In this document: piece after piece, positions 27,354 through 36,024 of the stretch
Layout: each line of letters opens with the position of its first letter
Position numbering within the stretch: the first letter of the stretch is position 1
Assembly: GCA_019163335.1 (NCBI GenBank)
Contig: JAFLKM010000032.1
Span: 1 to 58,452 of the forward strand
Direction of reading: 5' to 3'
Length of the DNA: 58,452 nt
Origin: Desulfobulbaceae bacterium
GTDB taxonomy: Bacteria > Desulfobacterota > Desulfobulbia > Desulfobulbales > Desulfocapsaceae
The notes under the pieces: generated by a model
Database searches by the model: none
Seen by the model: the letters and a program-made list of their open reading frames with translations, nothing else
Told to the model about the DNA's origin: nothing
Position numbers and translations under genes: made by a program

Positions 27354-28222
27354 GGGTGACGAAGGTGTTCTGAATTTTTGACCTGCTCATGGAACTGATC
27401 GTAATCGGCATCCGTGGCAGCGACCATTTTCTTGACCTGCATACCGTTCAGGATCGCCAGATCGTCTGGACGGTCCGGTGAAAGGGAAACAAGGGCCTCC
27501 TGGATGGCGGTAACAGTGGAGGCATCCAGGCTGTTTTTCACGATAAAGGGAAACTCGGGGATCTCAGGGGAAAGGGCGATAACCCTGACCTGCTCCCGGA
27601 TGCCCGCAAAGGAAGGGTGGTTAAGAGCCCCAACCCTCAACACACCGGCATCAAATTTGCGGTTAATGACCCCATAAATAATGATACTTACCTTGTCGAG
27701 GAACTGAAACGTCACATCCTTTTGCGGATCAATCCCTCTCGCCGCAAGCAGAGGCAAAAGAAAGCGATACCCGCCATAGGAATGCTCGCCGACCGCGCCC
27801 ACTTTTTTCCCTTTGAGCTGGTCAATGGTGGTTATCGCGCTGTCGCTGCGGACAATAACCCCTCCATAGAACGAGGGCTCCCCTCTGGCAATCACTCTGT
27901 AACCGGCAGGCGGCAACTTATACAATAAAACAGGGACGGAGAGCATAAGGTCGTATTCCCCTCCCTTGGCCCTTATGAGAAAACTCCTGTCGTCGGGCGC
28001 CGAAAGAAGCTGAATCTTTTTACCGAGATTTTTTTCAAGAAAGGAGACAAGCGGGGCATACATCTCGATAATGATTTTTGGCGACTGAAAGGGAAAGACC
28101 CCAAACCTGATAATACCTGAGCCGGAGTCCCCATGAGCCCGGCAGGAAACGGGAACAAGCATGGCAAGTAACGCCAACAAAACTCCACTAACAAATAGCA
28201 AGCGATAAGACCTTGTATTCAT
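27350..28222 (-). CDS. PhnD-type phosphate/phosphite/phosphonate-like substrate-binding protein
   Basis: The 290-residue protein has a signal peptide (about 1-30) and the PhnD fold: IIRFGVFPFQSPKIIIEMYAPLVSFLEKNLGKKIQLL, then DQLKGKKVGAVGEHSYGGYRFLLPLLAARGIDP, and a C-terminal SPDRPDDLAILNGMQVKKMVAATDADY. No ABC permease or ATPase is nearby; the next gene is a hybrid kinase overlapping by 4 bases. That context suggests a sensor-associated receptor rather than a transporter component. The ligand is unknown; the family name does not prove phosphonate binding. Confidence 0.85.
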   Translation of the reverse strand: MNTRSYRLLFVSGVLLALLAMLVPVSCRAHGDSGSGIIRFGVFPFQSPKIIIEMYAPLVSFLEKNLGKKIQLLSAPDDRSFLIRAKGGEYDLMLSVPVLLYKLPPAGYRVIARGEPSFYGGVIVRSDSAITTIDQLKGKKVGAVGEHSYGGYRFLLPLLAARGIDPQKDVTFQFLDKVSIIIYGVINRKFDAGVLRVGALNHPSFAGIREQVRVIALSPEIPEFPFIVKNSLDASTVTAIQEALVSLSPDRPDDLAILNGMQVKKMVAATDADYDQFHEQVKNSEHLRHP

Positions 28223-28360
28223 TTCCCCCCTTTTCTCCTGTTGTGAATAGCCTACTCCTTTCCTTATATGTCATCTGTTCAAAAAATGTCAAAGAATATC
28301 AACACGTCAAGCAAAACTCCGCAGATGAGAGATATTCTCAAAACCGCATCTATCTTATAC

Positions 28361-28402
28361 TTGACAAGAAACCACCTTGCATTATGTTAGTAATTAATTA
28401 CT
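28361..28402 (+). promoter_or_regulatory. Promoter and palindromic operator of the TetR-exporter operon
   Basis: A -35 box TTGACA (28361-28366), a 16-base spacer and a -10 box TATGTT (28383-28388) are followed immediately by the perfect 14-bp palindrome AGTAATTAATTACT (28389-28402). The palindrome lies over the expected start site, 17 bases before the tetR ATG. This is the geometry expected for autorepression by the TetR protein. Confidence 0.7.
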
Positions 28403-28418
28403 TACTTAAGGGTGCATT

Positions 28419-29027
28419 ATGACAACGACCACCAAACATCTCCCTGCGGATGAACGCAAAGCAATAACCGTCGTGACAGTGATCGAGCTTGCAGGCCGGC
28501 GGAATCCAGGCGAGATCACCACTGCCGCCATCGCCCAACAAATGGGCCTGACGCAAGGGGCGCTGTTTCGTCATTTTCCCTCCAAAGACGCCATCTGGCT
28601 GGCAGTCATGGAGTGGGTGGCGGGGCAGTTACTGGCACGAGTCGAGCAAGGCGCACGTCACGCAAAAACTGCATTCGCCGCCCTTGACGCCATATTCACA
28701 GCCCATCTTGACTTAATCACCACCTGTCCCGGAATCCCCCGGATCTTGTTTCACGAACTCCAGCGGGCGGAAGACACTCCGGCCAAAGGGGTTGTTCGGG
28801 CCTTGATCACAGAATACCGCAAACAACTGATCACCATCCTTGAACGCGGCAAGATCAACGGCGAACTGGCAAACGAGATCAACGTCTCAGCCGCCGCCGC
28901 CCTGTTTCTTGGCATGATTCAGGGCCTTGTCATGCAGTCATTAATTTCCGGAGACCCTGAGCACCTCAATCGAATGTCCTCGGAGGTTTTTACCCTCTAC
29001 CAACGAAGCATCAGGAAAACCACATGA
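28419..29027 (+). CDS. TetR/AcrR family transcriptional regulator
   Basis: The 202-residue protein has the TetR helix-turn-helix: NPGEITTAAIAQQMGLTQGALFRHFPSKDAIWLAVMEWV at about 30-70. The C-terminal ligand domain is typical of TetR_C proteins but gives no clue to the inducer. It is the first gene of an operon with an adaptor, permease and ATPase (4-base overlap with the adaptor). A palindrome over the promoter suggests it represses its own operon until an exported compound binds (inference). Confidence 0.93.
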   Translation: MTTTTKHLPADERKAITVVTVIELAGRRNPGEITTAAIAQQMGLTQGALFRHFPSKDAIWLAVMEWVAGQLLARVEQGARHAKTAFAALDAIFTAHLDLITTCPGIPRILFHELQRAEDTPAKGVVRALITEYRKQLITILERGKINGELANEINVSAAAALFLGMIQGLVMQSLISGDPEHLNRMSSEVFTLYQRSIRKTT

Positions 29028-30235
29028 ATTTTGTGTCCGGCAAACGACCACCCTTCCGAACCATTGGCTTGCTTATCGCGTGTTGTCTACTGCTGGCTGC
29101 CTTCTTCTATGCCGCTGCCCGTTCCGGGCCGCTGGCTCCCATTGCCGTCACCGTGGCCCGGGTCACCCGTCAGCCCCTCACTCCGGCCCTCTTCGGGATC
29201 GGCACGGTGGAGGCCCGCTTGAGCCACAGCATCGGCCCGACCGTGGCAGGCCGGGTCCTGCAGGTCCGGGTAGATGTCGGAGAAACGGTCAAGGCCGGAC
29301 AGACCATAGCCGAGATCGAGCCCATTGATCTGGATGATCGCATCGCAGGCCAGGACGCCGCCCTGAAACGAGCCGAGGCCTTGGCCCTTGCGGCAGAGGC
29401 CCAGAGTCGAGAGGCATCATCCAGCGCCGCCTTTACCGCAACCCAGGCCCGACGATATGGCCAACTTTTTCAATCAGATGCGATAAGCGCAGAGGCGGCT
29501 GACGGGAAACACCAGGAAGCCCAGGCGGCAGAGGCCGCACTTGCTGCCGCCCGCGCCAATCTCGATGCAACACGTCAGGATTTATCTCGAATCAGGGCCG
29601 AACGGGCCGGCCTGATGGAGCAGCGCAACAACCTGCGTCTGACAGCACCGGTTGACGGCCTGGTGGTCTCCCGTGAGGCTGAGACAGGAGATACCGTTGT
29701 CGCCGGACAGGCCATTATCACAATGATTGACCCGACCAGCCTCTGGCTTCATGTCCGCTTTGACCAGTCCCGGAGTTCCGGGTTGCAGGCAGGGTTGCCC
29801 GCCACCATAGCCCTGCGCTCACAGGCCAATCAATCCCTCAAGGGCCGGGTGCTGCGGGTGGAACCGCTTGCCGATGCGGTTACCGAAGAAACCCTGGTCA
29901 AGGTTGTTTTTGACCCCATTCCTCAGCCCTTGCCCCCCCTGGGTGAGCAGGCCGAGGTCACCCTGCTCTTGCCGGAGCTCCCGGCCCTGCCGACAATTCC
30001 CAATGCAGCCCTGAAACGCTCCAGCGGCAAGGATCAGAAAAACGGGGTGTGGGTGCTCAAGGACAACCACCCCACTTTCGTGCCGGTACAGGCAGGAACA
30101 GCCGACCTTGAAGGAAATGTGCAGATTAGGGATGGCCTTCAGGAAGATGAGCAGATTATCGTCTACAGCAGGCAGGAACTTCACGAGGGCTGCCGGATCA
30201 GGATTGTCCAGCGTCTGGTAGCGGATGCGCCATGA
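29024..30235 (+). CDS. HlyD/MFP-type periplasmic adaptor of an ABC exporter
   Basis: The 403-residue protein has an N-terminal membrane anchor (about 12-30) and a lipoyl half-motif RVLQVRVDVGETVKAGQTIAEIEP. A coiled-coil hairpin (about 105-190, rich in Ala, Glu and Arg) and the returning lipoyl half LTAPVDGLVVSREAETGDTVVAGQAI follow, then beta-barrel and membrane-proximal domains. It overlaps tetR and the permease gene by 4 bases each. It should link the inner-membrane permease to an outer-membrane channel encoded elsewhere, as in DevB/MacA systems. Confidence 0.9.
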   Translation: MNFVSGKRPPFRTIGLLIACCLLLAAFFYAAARSGPLAPIAVTVARVTRQPLTPALFGIGTVEARLSHSIGPTVAGRVLQVRVDVGETVKAGQTIAEIEPIDLDDRIAGQDAALKRAEALALAAEAQSREASSSAAFTATQARRYGQLFQSDAISAEAADGKHQEAQAAEAALAAARANLDATRQDLSRIRAERAGLMEQRNNLRLTAPVDGLVVSREAETGDTVVAGQAIITMIDPTSLWLHVRFDQSRSSGLQAGLPATIALRSQANQSLKGRVLRVEPLADAVTEETLVKVVFDPIPQPLPPLGEQAEVTLLLPELPALPTIPNAALKRSSGKDQKNGVWVLKDNHPTFVPVQAGTADLEGNVQIRDGLQEDEQIIVYSRQELHEGCRIRIVQRLVADAP

Positions 30236-31425
30236 TCAGTCTGGCCGGTCGGGATATCCTCAGATCGTGGAATAAATTCGTTTTCACCGGTATCGGCCTG
30301 GGGCTCCTCATCGGTGTCACCCTGAGCATGGCCGGGGTCTATCGCGGCATGGTGGATGATGCACAGGCACTTTTACTCAACAGCGGCGCGGATCTCTGGG
30401 TAGTCCAGAAGGATACGCTGGGGCCCTACGCCGAATCATCAAGCATCTACGACGATGTTTATCGCGATCTCCTTGCCATGCCGGGAGTAGCACAGGCCGC
30501 CAATGTCACCTATCTGACCATGCAGGTACGGCGCGGGCAGGAGGACGTGCGGGCCATGGTGGTCGGGATTCTCCCTGATGGCCCCGGGGAGCCGAAATAC
30601 CTGCTGGCCGGACGGCAGATCACCCGCAGCCACTATGAAGCGGTGGCGGATATTGCAAGCGGATTCAAGATTGGCGATCGCATCCATATAAGGCGCAACG
30701 ACTATACGGTGGTGGGCTTAACCCGGCGCATGGTCTCCTCCGGCGGCGACCCCATGGTTTTTATCCCCCTCAAGGACGCACAGCAGGCACAATTTCTCAA
30801 GGATAACGACGCCATTATTAACCAGCGGCAGCGTACCGCCGCCAATCCCGGCCTGAACCGTCCCGGTGTCCCCGACCTACTGAATGCCGTGCTTGCGTCC
30901 CAAGCCCACAACCCCTATGTCAACGCTGTTCTGGTCCGGATTAAACCGGCTTTTAGAGCGGAAGAGGTCGCCGAGCCCATCCGCCGCTGGAAGCACCTTC
31001 AGGTTTACACCCGCACCCAGATGGAAGAGATCCTGGTGGCCAAGCTGATTGCCACCTCGGCCCGCCAGATCGGCATGTTTCTGGTTATCCTGGCCATCGT
31101 CAGCGCCACCATTGTCGCCTTTATCATCTACACCCTGACCCTCGGCAAGATCCGGGAAATCGCCGTGCTCAAACTTATCGGCACCCGCAACCGCACCATC
31201 GCCGCCATGATCATGCAGCAGTCCATCGCCCTTGGTCTCATCGGCTTTGTGGTCGGCAAGATCGTGGCTACCTGCCTGGTACCGATCTTTCCTAAATATG
31301 TCCTTCTCATTCCACAGGACTCAATCCGCGGATTCATCGCAGTCATGGTGATCTGCATCCTCGCCAGCCTGCTGGCTATCCACGCCGCCCTCAAGGTGGA
31401 TCCGGCCGAGGCCATTGGGGCTTAG
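30232..31425 (+). CDS. FtsX/DevC-type ABC exporter permease
   Basis: The 397-residue protein has an N-terminal membrane helix (about 15-35), a periplasmic MacB-like core domain, and three C-terminal helices. These lie near MFLVILAIVSATIVAFIIYTLTL, the SIALGLIGFVVGKIVATCL segment and FIAVMVICILASLLAIHAALK. The GKIREIAVLKLIGTRNRTIAAMIMQQ cytoplasmic loop is the FtsX signature. It matches DevC-type permeases that work with a HlyD adaptor and a separate ATPase. The substrate is unknown. Confidence 0.9.
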   Translation: MISLAGRDILRSWNKFVFTGIGLGLLIGVTLSMAGVYRGMVDDAQALLLNSGADLWVVQKDTLGPYAESSSIYDDVYRDLLAMPGVAQAANVTYLTMQVRRGQEDVRAMVVGILPDGPGEPKYLLAGRQITRSHYEAVADIASGFKIGDRIHIRRNDYTVVGLTRRMVSSGGDPMVFIPLKDAQQAQFLKDNDAIINQRQRTAANPGLNRPGVPDLLNAVLASQAHNPYVNAVLVRIKPAFRAEEVAEPIRRWKHLQVYTRTQMEEILVAKLIATSARQIGMFLVILAIVSATIVAFIIYTLTLGKIREIAVLKLIGTRNRTIAAMIMQQSIALGLIGFVVGKIVATCLVPIFPKYVLLIPQDSIRGFIAVMVICILASLLAIHAALKVDPAEAIGA

Positions 31426-31426
31426 G

Positions 31427-32179
31427 ATGGAACTGAACGGTGGCAAAATCGAAGCTGAACAGGGAATCCCAATGAGCCGGAAAGGAATCCGCATCGAGTC
31501 TCTGTCCAAACGCTATGGGACAGGAGAGGCAGCGGTGGACGCCCTGAAAGATGTCAACATGGAGGTGGCGGCCGGTGAAGTTGTCGGCCTTATCGGTCCT
31601 TCCGGATCAGGGAAAAGCACCCTGCTGAAATCTTTGGGAGCAGTCATTGAACCCAGCACCGGACGGATGACCATCGGCGACCAGATCATTTTCGACAATG
31701 GCTGGAAGATCAAGGACATTCGAGCCCTGCGTCGGGACAGTATCGGCTTTATCTTTCAGGCCCCTTATCTGATTCCTTTTCTTGACGTGACCGATAATGT
31801 CGCCCTGCTCCCGATGCTGGCCGGCCAATCCAATACCGATTCACGCCGGCAGGCATTGGCCATGCTCGAGGCCCTGGATGTGGCCCATCGCGCCAAGGCC
31901 ATGCCATCACAGCTTTCCGGTGGCGAGCAGCAGCGGGTGGCCATTGCCCGAGCACTGATCAACCATCCGCCCGTGGTCCTCGCCGACGAGCCCACCGCGC
32001 CGCTGGACAGCAAACGAGCCTTGGGCGTCATGCGCATCCTGGCCCAGATGGCCCGGCAGTATGAAACCGCCATCATCGTCGTCACCCACGATGAAAAGAT
32101 CATCCCTACCTTCAAGCGGATTTACCACATTCGTGATGGTGCAACCTATGAAGAGGCTGGCGAGGGAAAGGGCATCTAA
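31427..32179 (+). CDS. DevA/LolD-like ABC transporter ATP-binding protein
   Basis: I use the ATG at 31427 (250 residues), one base past the permease stop; MSRKGIRI at 31472 is an alternative. Walker A is GPSGSGKST, the Q-loop lies in GFIFQAPYLIPFLDVTDNV, the signature is LSGGEQQRVAIARA, and Walker B is VVLADEPTAPLDS. The switch His is in VVTHDEKI. It is a MacB/LolD-class ATPase that energises the permease at 30232-31425. Relatives in cyanobacteria export glycolipids; the substrate here is not evident. Confidence 0.92.
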   Translation: MELNGGKIEAEQGIPMSRKGIRIESLSKRYGTGEAAVDALKDVNMEVAAGEVVGLIGPSGSGKSTLLKSLGAVIEPSTGRMTIGDQIIFDNGWKIKDIRALRRDSIGFIFQAPYLIPFLDVTDNVALLPMLAGQSNTDSRRQALAMLEALDVAHRAKAMPSQLSGGEQQRVAIARALINHPPVVLADEPTAPLDSKRALGVMRILAQMARQYETAIIVVTHDEKIIPTFKRIYHIRDGATYEEAGEGKGI

Positions 32180-32257
32180 ACCTTGTGCCAATCCAAGAAA
32201 TCTGCCATCATAGCCATGCCATCAACCATCTCATTCCACCCCAAAAACTAAAAAACC

Positions 32258-32731
32258 ATGACGACACCTCCTCCCTTCAATATTGTCCTTGTTGAGCCGG
32301 ACATTCCACCCAATACCGGTTCCATAGCCCGTCTGTGCGGGGCGACCAACACCATCCTCCATCTGGTCAGACCCCTTGGATTTTCCACCGACGACAAGCA
32401 CCTGAAACGAGCCGGCCTTGACTACTGGCGCTTTGTCGACATCAGATACTGGGACAGCCTGGACCAGTTTCTCGCAGCCCAGGCCGAGACCCGACTCTTT
32501 TTCTTCACCACCAAGGTTGCCAGGTCATACACCGAGGCCGACTTTGCCCCGGGAGACTTTCTGGTCTTTGGCCGGGAGACCAAAGGCTTGCCGGAAGAGA
32601 TCCTCTCCCTCTACCACGACCGCTGTTATACCCTGCCCATGACAAACCCCAACATCCGCAGCCTGAACCTTGCCATGACTGCGGGCATTGTTTTGTATGA
32701 GGCGTTGAGACAGAACGAAGCAAGAAGATGA
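32258..32731 (+). CDS. trmL: tRNA (cytidine(34)-2'-O)-methyltransferase
   Basis: The 157-residue SPOUT methyltransferase begins FNIVLVEPDIPPNTGSIARLCGAT. The SAM-binding knot motifs are FGRETKGLPEEIL and PMTNPNIRSLNLAMTAGIVLYEALRQ. TrmL methylates the wobble ribose of certain leucine tRNAs using SAM. Length matches the family. It is a single gene with about 180 bases before serC. Confidence 0.95.
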   Translation: MTTPPPFNIVLVEPDIPPNTGSIARLCGATNTILHLVRPLGFSTDDKHLKRAGLDYWRFVDIRYWDSLDQFLAAQAETRLFFFTTKVARSYTEADFAPGDFLVFGRETKGLPEEILSLYHDRCYTLPMTNPNIRSLNLAMTAGIVLYEALRQNEARR

Positions 32732-32914
32732 CAGGCAGAAGAGACTGGCTGGACATTTCCGCCGGGGTTTTGGGGGAGAGTCCTTCTTCCCCTTCCCCAC
32801 TTTTCTATTTCTTGTTTTTCGATAACGATGTATCTTGTCGTGTTTTTCATACATGCTGGTTAACTTTTGCTTTATTCAAAAATACTATCCCACTCTATTT
32901 TAAGGAGATAAAAA

Positions 32915-34000
32915 ATGCCTCAACGCATCTTTAACTTTAGTCCCGGCCCAGGTACCCTGCCCTATGAGGTCCTTGAACAGGCCGCCAAAGATATCGTCAA
33001 CTTCCAGGATACCGGAATAGGGCTGATCGAAATGAGCCATCGTTCCAAGGAATTCATGGCTGTGACCGACAATACCGAACAACTGTTGCGCGAACTCATG
33101 GAGATTCCTGACAACTACAAGGTCCTGTTTCTGCAGGGCGGTGCCTCCAGTCAATTCTTCATGATCCCCATGAACCTGCTCGGACCCGGCAAAAAAGCCA
33201 GCTACCTGAACACCGGGGTCTGGGCCAAGAAGGCAATCAAGGAGGCCAAGCTGTTTGGCGAGGTCAATGTCGCCTATTCCAGCGAAGATGTGAAGTTCAA
33301 CCGTGTCCCTGCCGAGACTGAATATACAGTGCCTGCAGACTCCGAATTCCTCTATCTGGTATCCAACAACACCATTTACGGAACCCAGTTTGCCACCTTC
33401 CCCAGCACCGACAAGATGCTGGTCTGCGACATGTCATCCGACATCCTGTCCCGCAAGTTTGATGTCAGCAAGTTCGGCCTGATCTTTGCCGGAGCCCAGA
33501 AAAACATGGGCCCCGCCGGGGTGACCGTGGTCATCATCCGGGAAGACCTGCTGGACCGGACCCCGGAGGGTACCCCCACCATGCTCTGTTACAAAACCCA
33601 TGCCGACAACGGCTCCATGTTCAACACCCCGCCCTGCTTTTCTATCTATGTGGTGGGCGAGGTCTTGAAATGGCTGAAGAAAAACGGCGGGGTTGCAGCC
33701 ATGGAGAAGACAAACAAGGAAAAAGCAGCCCTGCTCTACGCGGCCATTGATGCCACCCCTTACTATCGCGGCCACGCCGAGCCATCTTCCCGTTCCCTGA
33801 TGAATGTCTCCTTCAACCTGCCGACCCCGGAGCTTGAGGCCAAGTTCATCGCCGAGGCCACCAAGGCCGGACTGAACGGGCTGAAGGGACACCGCTCCAT
33901 CGGTGGCTGCCGGGCCTCCATCTACAATGCCTTTCCTCGGGAAGGTGTGGTCAAGCTGGTGGAATTCATGCAGGAGTTTGAAAAGAACAATCCAGCCTGA
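32915..34000 (+). CDS. serC: Phosphoserine aminotransferase
   Basis: The 361-residue class V aminotransferase converts phosphohydroxypyruvate and glutamate to phosphoserine (and acts similarly in vitamin B6 synthesis in some bacteria). It starts MPQRIFNFSPGPGTLPYEVLEQA. The PLP-binding Lys is in FAGAQKNMGPAGV, and MSHRSKEF and LFLQGGASSQFFMIP are hallmark segments. The ATG is preceded by AAGGAG. Length is normal. Confidence 0.96.
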   Translation: MPQRIFNFSPGPGTLPYEVLEQAAKDIVNFQDTGIGLIEMSHRSKEFMAVTDNTEQLLRELMEIPDNYKVLFLQGGASSQFFMIPMNLLGPGKKASYLNTGVWAKKAIKEAKLFGEVNVAYSSEDVKFNRVPAETEYTVPADSEFLYLVSNNTIYGTQFATFPSTDKMLVCDMSSDILSRKFDVSKFGLIFAGAQKNMGPAGVTVVIIREDLLDRTPEGTPTMLCYKTHADNGSMFNTPPCFSIYVVGEVLKWLKKNGGVAAMEKTNKEKAALLYAAIDATPYYRGHAEPSSRSLMNVSFNLPTPELEAKFIAEATKAGLNGLKGHRSIGGCRASIYNAFPREGVVKLVEFMQEFEKNNPA

Positions 34001-34008
34001 TTCAACGC

Positions 34009-34884
34009 GTGAACTACGACGGCAATATCATCCGACCGCCCAGCGAGGCTGATTCCATCATCCTCCAGGTGACGGTCGGATGTTCCCATAATCGCTGCAC
34101 CTTCTGCGGCGCCTATAAAGACGAGAACAAAAAATTCCGCATCCGCACAGACGAAGAGATTGCTGAAAACATCGCCTTTGCCGCCCGATACTGCACCCGT
34201 CAGCACAAGGTGTTTCTGGCGGATGGCGATGCCCTGATCCTCTCCCAGAAACGACTGGTCCCCCTTTTCTCCCGTATCCGTCAAGAACTTCCCCAGGTCC
34301 GGCGCATCTCGCTTTATGGCAATGCCAAGGCGATCCGCTCCAAAAGCCTGGAAGAACTGCGGGAATTAAAATCCTTGGGTCTGGACCGGATCTACATGGG
34401 GCTGGAAAGCGGCGACGATACAATCCTCAGCCAGATTCAAAAAGGCGAAACCGCCGACTCAATGATCAGGGCGGGGCGCAAAGTGGCAGAGGCAGGAATC
34501 TTCCTGTCGGTGACCGTACTGCTCGGCTTGGGCGGACTGGAATTGAGCCACAGGCATGCGGTCGCCACCGGTCGGGTCTTAACAGAAATGGCACCGCGCC
34601 AGATTGCCGCCTTGACCCTCATGCCCATGGCCGGAACCCCCTTGGGCGATGCACTGAAAGACGGCTCTTTTCAACTCCCCGATGCTGCTGCCATGTTGAA
34701 AGAACTGCAAGAGATGCTTACCTCTATCAACTGCGACAAGGTTCAGTTCATGGCCAACCACGCCTCCAATTATCTGCCGATTAGCGGCAGACTGGGCCGG
34801 GACAAAGACGCCATCCTGAGAACCATTGACCGGGCTCTTAATGGCGGAATCGCCTTGACCCCCGAAGCTTACCGGGCTTTATAG
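34009..34884 (+). CDS. Radical SAM protein with CX4CX2C motif
   Basis: The 291-residue protein begins at GTG 34009, eight bases after the serC stop. The iron-sulfur motif is GCSHNRCTFCGAY with C25, C30 and C33, spaced CX4CX2C rather than the common CX3CX2C. The remaining signatures, YMGLESGDDTILSQIQKG and VTVLLGLGGLELS, match a radical SAM family widespread in Desulfobacterota. The reaction is not known to me. It is probably co-transcribed with serC and rlmN (26-base gap to rlmN). Confidence 0.8.
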   Translation: MNYDGNIIRPPSEADSIILQVTVGCSHNRCTFCGAYKDENKKFRIRTDEEIAENIAFAARYCTRQHKVFLADGDALILSQKRLVPLFSRIRQELPQVRRISLYGNAKAIRSKSLEELRELKSLGLDRIYMGLESGDDTILSQIQKGETADSMIRAGRKVAEAGIFLSVTVLLGLGGLELSHRHAVATGRVLTEMAPRQIAALTLMPMAGTPLGDALKDGSFQLPDAAAMLKELQEMLTSINCDKVQFMANHASNYLPISGRLGRDKDAILRTIDRALNGGIALTPEAYRAL

Positions 34885-34910
34885 CCTTAACCAAAAAGAT
34901 TAGCCTGCAA

Positions 34911-35972
34911 ATGACCGATAAAACCGACCTGCGCAACCTGACCCAGGAAGAGATCACCCGCTATGTGGAATCCCTTGGTCAACCTGCATTCCGGGGCCGC
35001 CAGATCATGTCCTGGCTGTACCGTCCCGGGATCACTCAATTTTCCGAGATGACTGATCTTGCCAAAGAGTTCCGGAAGGTGCTCAGCGACAACGCCCGCA
35101 TCTCCCGCTTTACCGATCCCGTTCTGGAGTGCTCCACCGATGGCTGTGTCAAGTTCGGCTTCACCCTCGATGACGGCAGAATAATCGAATCCGTGCTCAT
35201 CCCGGAACCGGACCGCAACACCCTCTGCGTCTCCTCCCAGGTCGGATGCGCCATGAATTGTTCATTCTGCCTGACCGCCACCATGGGATTTATCCGGAAC
35301 CTTATCCCTTCCGAGATCGTCGGCCAGGTCTGCGCGGCGGATGAATTCCTGCGTTCCCAGCCGGAAGGCGAGCGTATCGGCCCGGAACGGGTCACCAACG
35401 TGGTTGTCATGGGCATGGGTGAGCCGCTGAACAATCTCGACAATCTGCTCAAGGCCCTCTCCATCCTCACCGAACAGCGGGGCCTGGATCTCACCAATCG
35501 CCGGATCACCGTTTCCACCTGCGGCATCGTTCCCAAAATGCGGCACTTAGGTGAAAACTCCGACGCCAACCTGGCCATCTCCCTGCACGCCACCAACGAC
35601 GCCACCCGCAGCCGACTCATGCCCATCAATGACCGCTATCCTCTGGAGATGCTTCTGGCCGCCTGCCGCGACTTTCCCATGCCCAAACGAAAACGGATCA
35701 TGTTTGAATATATCCTGTTCAAGGGCATCAACGACTCTGACGCCTGCGCCCGGGAACTGGCGAAAAAATTGCGGGAAATCCCCTGCAAGATCAACCTCAT
35801 CCCCTATAACGAATCGCCCGGACTCCCCTATGAGAGCACGCCCATGCCCAGGATCCTTGCCTTCCAGAAGATCCTCATGGACGCCAATTACTCGGTTTTC
35901 ATCCGCAGCAGCCGGGGCTCGGATATCTCGGCGGCCTGCGGCCAGCTGGCCCAAAAGGAAGCGCTTTCATAG
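34911..35972 (+). CDS. rlmN: 23S rRNA/tRNA adenine-C2 methyltransferase RlmN
   Basis: The 353-residue radical SAM enzyme carries the cluster motif CAMNCSFC and the catalytic cysteine C343 in GSDISAACGQL. It methylates A2503 of 23S rRNA and A37 of some tRNAs using two SAM molecules. VVMGMGEPLNNLDNLLKAL, VSTCGIVPKM and ISLHATND are family markers. Length is usual. It follows the other radical SAM gene by 26 bases. Confidence 0.96.
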   Translation: MTDKTDLRNLTQEEITRYVESLGQPAFRGRQIMSWLYRPGITQFSEMTDLAKEFRKVLSDNARISRFTDPVLECSTDGCVKFGFTLDDGRIIESVLIPEPDRNTLCVSSQVGCAMNCSFCLTATMGFIRNLIPSEIVGQVCAADEFLRSQPEGERIGPERVTNVVVMGMGEPLNNLDNLLKALSILTEQRGLDLTNRRITVSTCGIVPKMRHLGENSDANLAISLHATNDATRSRLMPINDRYPLEMLLAACRDFPMPKRKRIMFEYILFKGINDSDACARELAKKLREIPCKINLIPYNESPGLPYESTPMPRILAFQKILMDANYSVFIRSSRGSDISAACGQLAQKEALS

Positions 35973-36024
35973 CGCCCCCCCATCGTGGCCCAGCCTCAAC
36001 GCCGCCTCCAACAAGGAGCAGAAC

